Shown here piece by piece: positions 62,561-64,000 of a stretch of DNA of 64,000 nucleotides (positions are counted from its first letter, which is position 1; each line of letters starts with the position of its first letter). The DNA lies in assembly GCF_963678635.1 (NCBI RefSeq), contig NC_087067.1, forward strand, positions 35,543,966 to 35,607,965. Direction: 5' to 3'. The notes under the pieces were generated by a model. It did not search any database. It saw only the letters and a program-made list of their open reading frames with translations, and was not told the DNA's origin. Made by a program: the position numbers and the translations under genes. This stretch comes from Symsagittifera roscoffensis. Its lineage: Eukaryota; Xenacoelomorpha; Acoela; Convolutidae.

Positions 62561-64000
62561 CACTCCATTTAAAAAATTTATCAGCCCCTATTTAACATAT
62601 CGAGTATATGTTAGTTGTTTGAGTTTTTTCTTGATTCCATAAGATAATCGAGTGTGATATACGGGGTGTGATAGATGGATTAGACGGAAAAAAAATAAAA
62701 ACAGCTCTAATGGAAAATTAATGATTTTTGTAATTCCATAGAGAGCAGCCTTATAATGACAAACAATTGATTTATTAATACCTTCTTTTAGACAGTTTGA
62801 AGTGCAATCGAAATATTAAGAGCAGATGCATTTTCATGGAGAATTTCACAACAAAGAATGGGTGTGCGCCAGACTTCTTGACTGTATAAGCAAGGGTGAA
62901 CACTAAATGAACCTGAGCTTTTACTGTTTTTTGAAAACTCAGCCTGATTTTTGCTTAAAACTAGAACGAAACGTATCAATTTGAAAACCAGTTGTTCAAT
63001 CAAGCATCGCACTTTATGTTACCACAAACACCTGTATGAAAATAATCATACATTCGAAATTGGCCTATATAATTTCATCATCTGAAATTGGAGAAAAAGG
63101 TTAAGGTAAACATGGAAAAAGAAACTGACAGCGTTTCAAAAAAGGTATAAGTTATCTGTCAAGAAAGTCAATAGTAAAGAAAAAAATGAGTAACTCAATC
63201 TTGACTGCCCCATAAAATATTCGCTGCGTCAACGAAAAAATACTGTAGTGATTTTTCTTTCAGATAACTCTTTTTAAAAAGAGCTTATTGATCATACATA
63301 ACACATAAAAACTGAGCAAGACAATTGCGAATAAATCAACGAAGCAGAAACTGAACTTGCTTTTTCTGCCCGAAAAAAAAAGATTTCTTGAACCTAGTTT
63401 TATGATGTAATCTGGCAATATCGGTAGAGTGATACGAGCTTGCCTAATATGCTGCAATACTTTATGCTGCTTTAGATGCTGCGAATTTAAAGGTAAGATG
63501 GGTTTTCTCAACAAAAATATTTTCATTACCATATACATTGTCAAAAAAAACTTGCACATTTTTTCAAATAATTAATTTTTTTTTCAGGATTCTAAGTGTG
63601 AAGTATTCTCTCATGGACACAAAATTTCTGGAATAAATGATTATCGTCAAGTTTGTTGCAATTATTGGCCAGAATTCTTGTGGCAGCTTATGTACATTTG
63701 ACCCATCTTGTAAATCCTAATATTACAACATAGTTGTTGAACAGTGCCAACTGCTCGCTTCAGATCTGCATCTAAAAAACCCGATAATACCATATATCAA
63801 AAGTCTTCATCATTAGGAGGCCAAACTGTATTTTTAGCAGATTCCGCATCAAGTTAAAAAAACTTTGTCTTTGAATCCGCAAAACAGAGTTTTCTTTGAT
63901 GTTTTTGTTACGGATTCCGTAGTGGAAACCACTGACAAATGTCTATCATGTTTCCCACTTCAAATTGTTTCAACAGCAGTAAAAAATGAATCCGGAACAA
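62561..64000. other. Intergenic, nothing recognised
   Basis: AT-rich sequence with short ORFs of 74 and 99 codons on the minus strand that show no recognisable features. Confidence 0.4.

Overview
This is a metazoan nuclear segment, AT-rich and dominated by transposable elements. The animal assignment rests on one conserved gene, a CYFIP/Sra-1 homologue (WAVE regulatory complex) at 39122-44560 on the minus strand, plus spliceosomal introns and metazoan-type LINE and Ty3/gypsy elements. A 41-bp intron in a candidate gene near 55.7 kb, a CYFIP gene of only two coding exons and an env-bearing Ty3/gypsy element would all fit a larvacean tunicate. That is a guess from general knowledge; another invertebrate with short introns is possible.

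Layout. 1-3090: two copies of a 1.54-kb higher-order satellite, each built of three diverged monomers. 3091-3845: related repeats, including a tRNA-derived SINE-like unit ending in a hairpin. 4310-7432: a mosaic of LTR fragments, a Ser/Pro-rich ORF fragment, a direct repeat of about 650 bp and a foldback. 7433-17420 (minus): a decayed relative of the large retroelement that follows. 17790-18881: diverged satellite, a second SINE-like unit and a small foldback element. 19216-36202 (plus): a 17-kb env-bearing Ty3/gypsy-type element with 410-bp LTRs, a structured leader, ORF0, gag, PR-RT-RNaseH-IN, a pol tail, an intact 851-codon env, a further unidentified ORF and a small 3' intron. 37.7-38.1 kb: satellite fragment plus a 156-bp copy of CYFIP exon sequence. 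39.1-44.6 kb: CYFIP. 44.6-55.2 kb: nested and rearranged non-LTR-type reverse transcriptase elements (a CR1/jockey-like LINE, a YLDD-type RT with a nuclease-like tail, and several copies of a YADD-type RT, two of them head to head). 55235-59925: a near-perfect tandem duplication of 2.35 kb, each unit carrying a possible four-exon gene on the minus strand. 59.9-62.2 kb: foldback elements, including a clear 723-bp Tc1/mariner-type MITE with TA flanks. 62276-62560: one more satellite fragment.

The two related retroelements are informative together. Where the 17-kb copy has an in-frame stop or a one-base shift, the decayed copy usually reads through, so most breaks are recent point changes or homopolymer indels rather than programmed recoding. 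The main novelty candidates are the env-like glycoprotein with an extra ORF and 3' intron, the modular hairpin leader, and the duplicated micro-intron gene.
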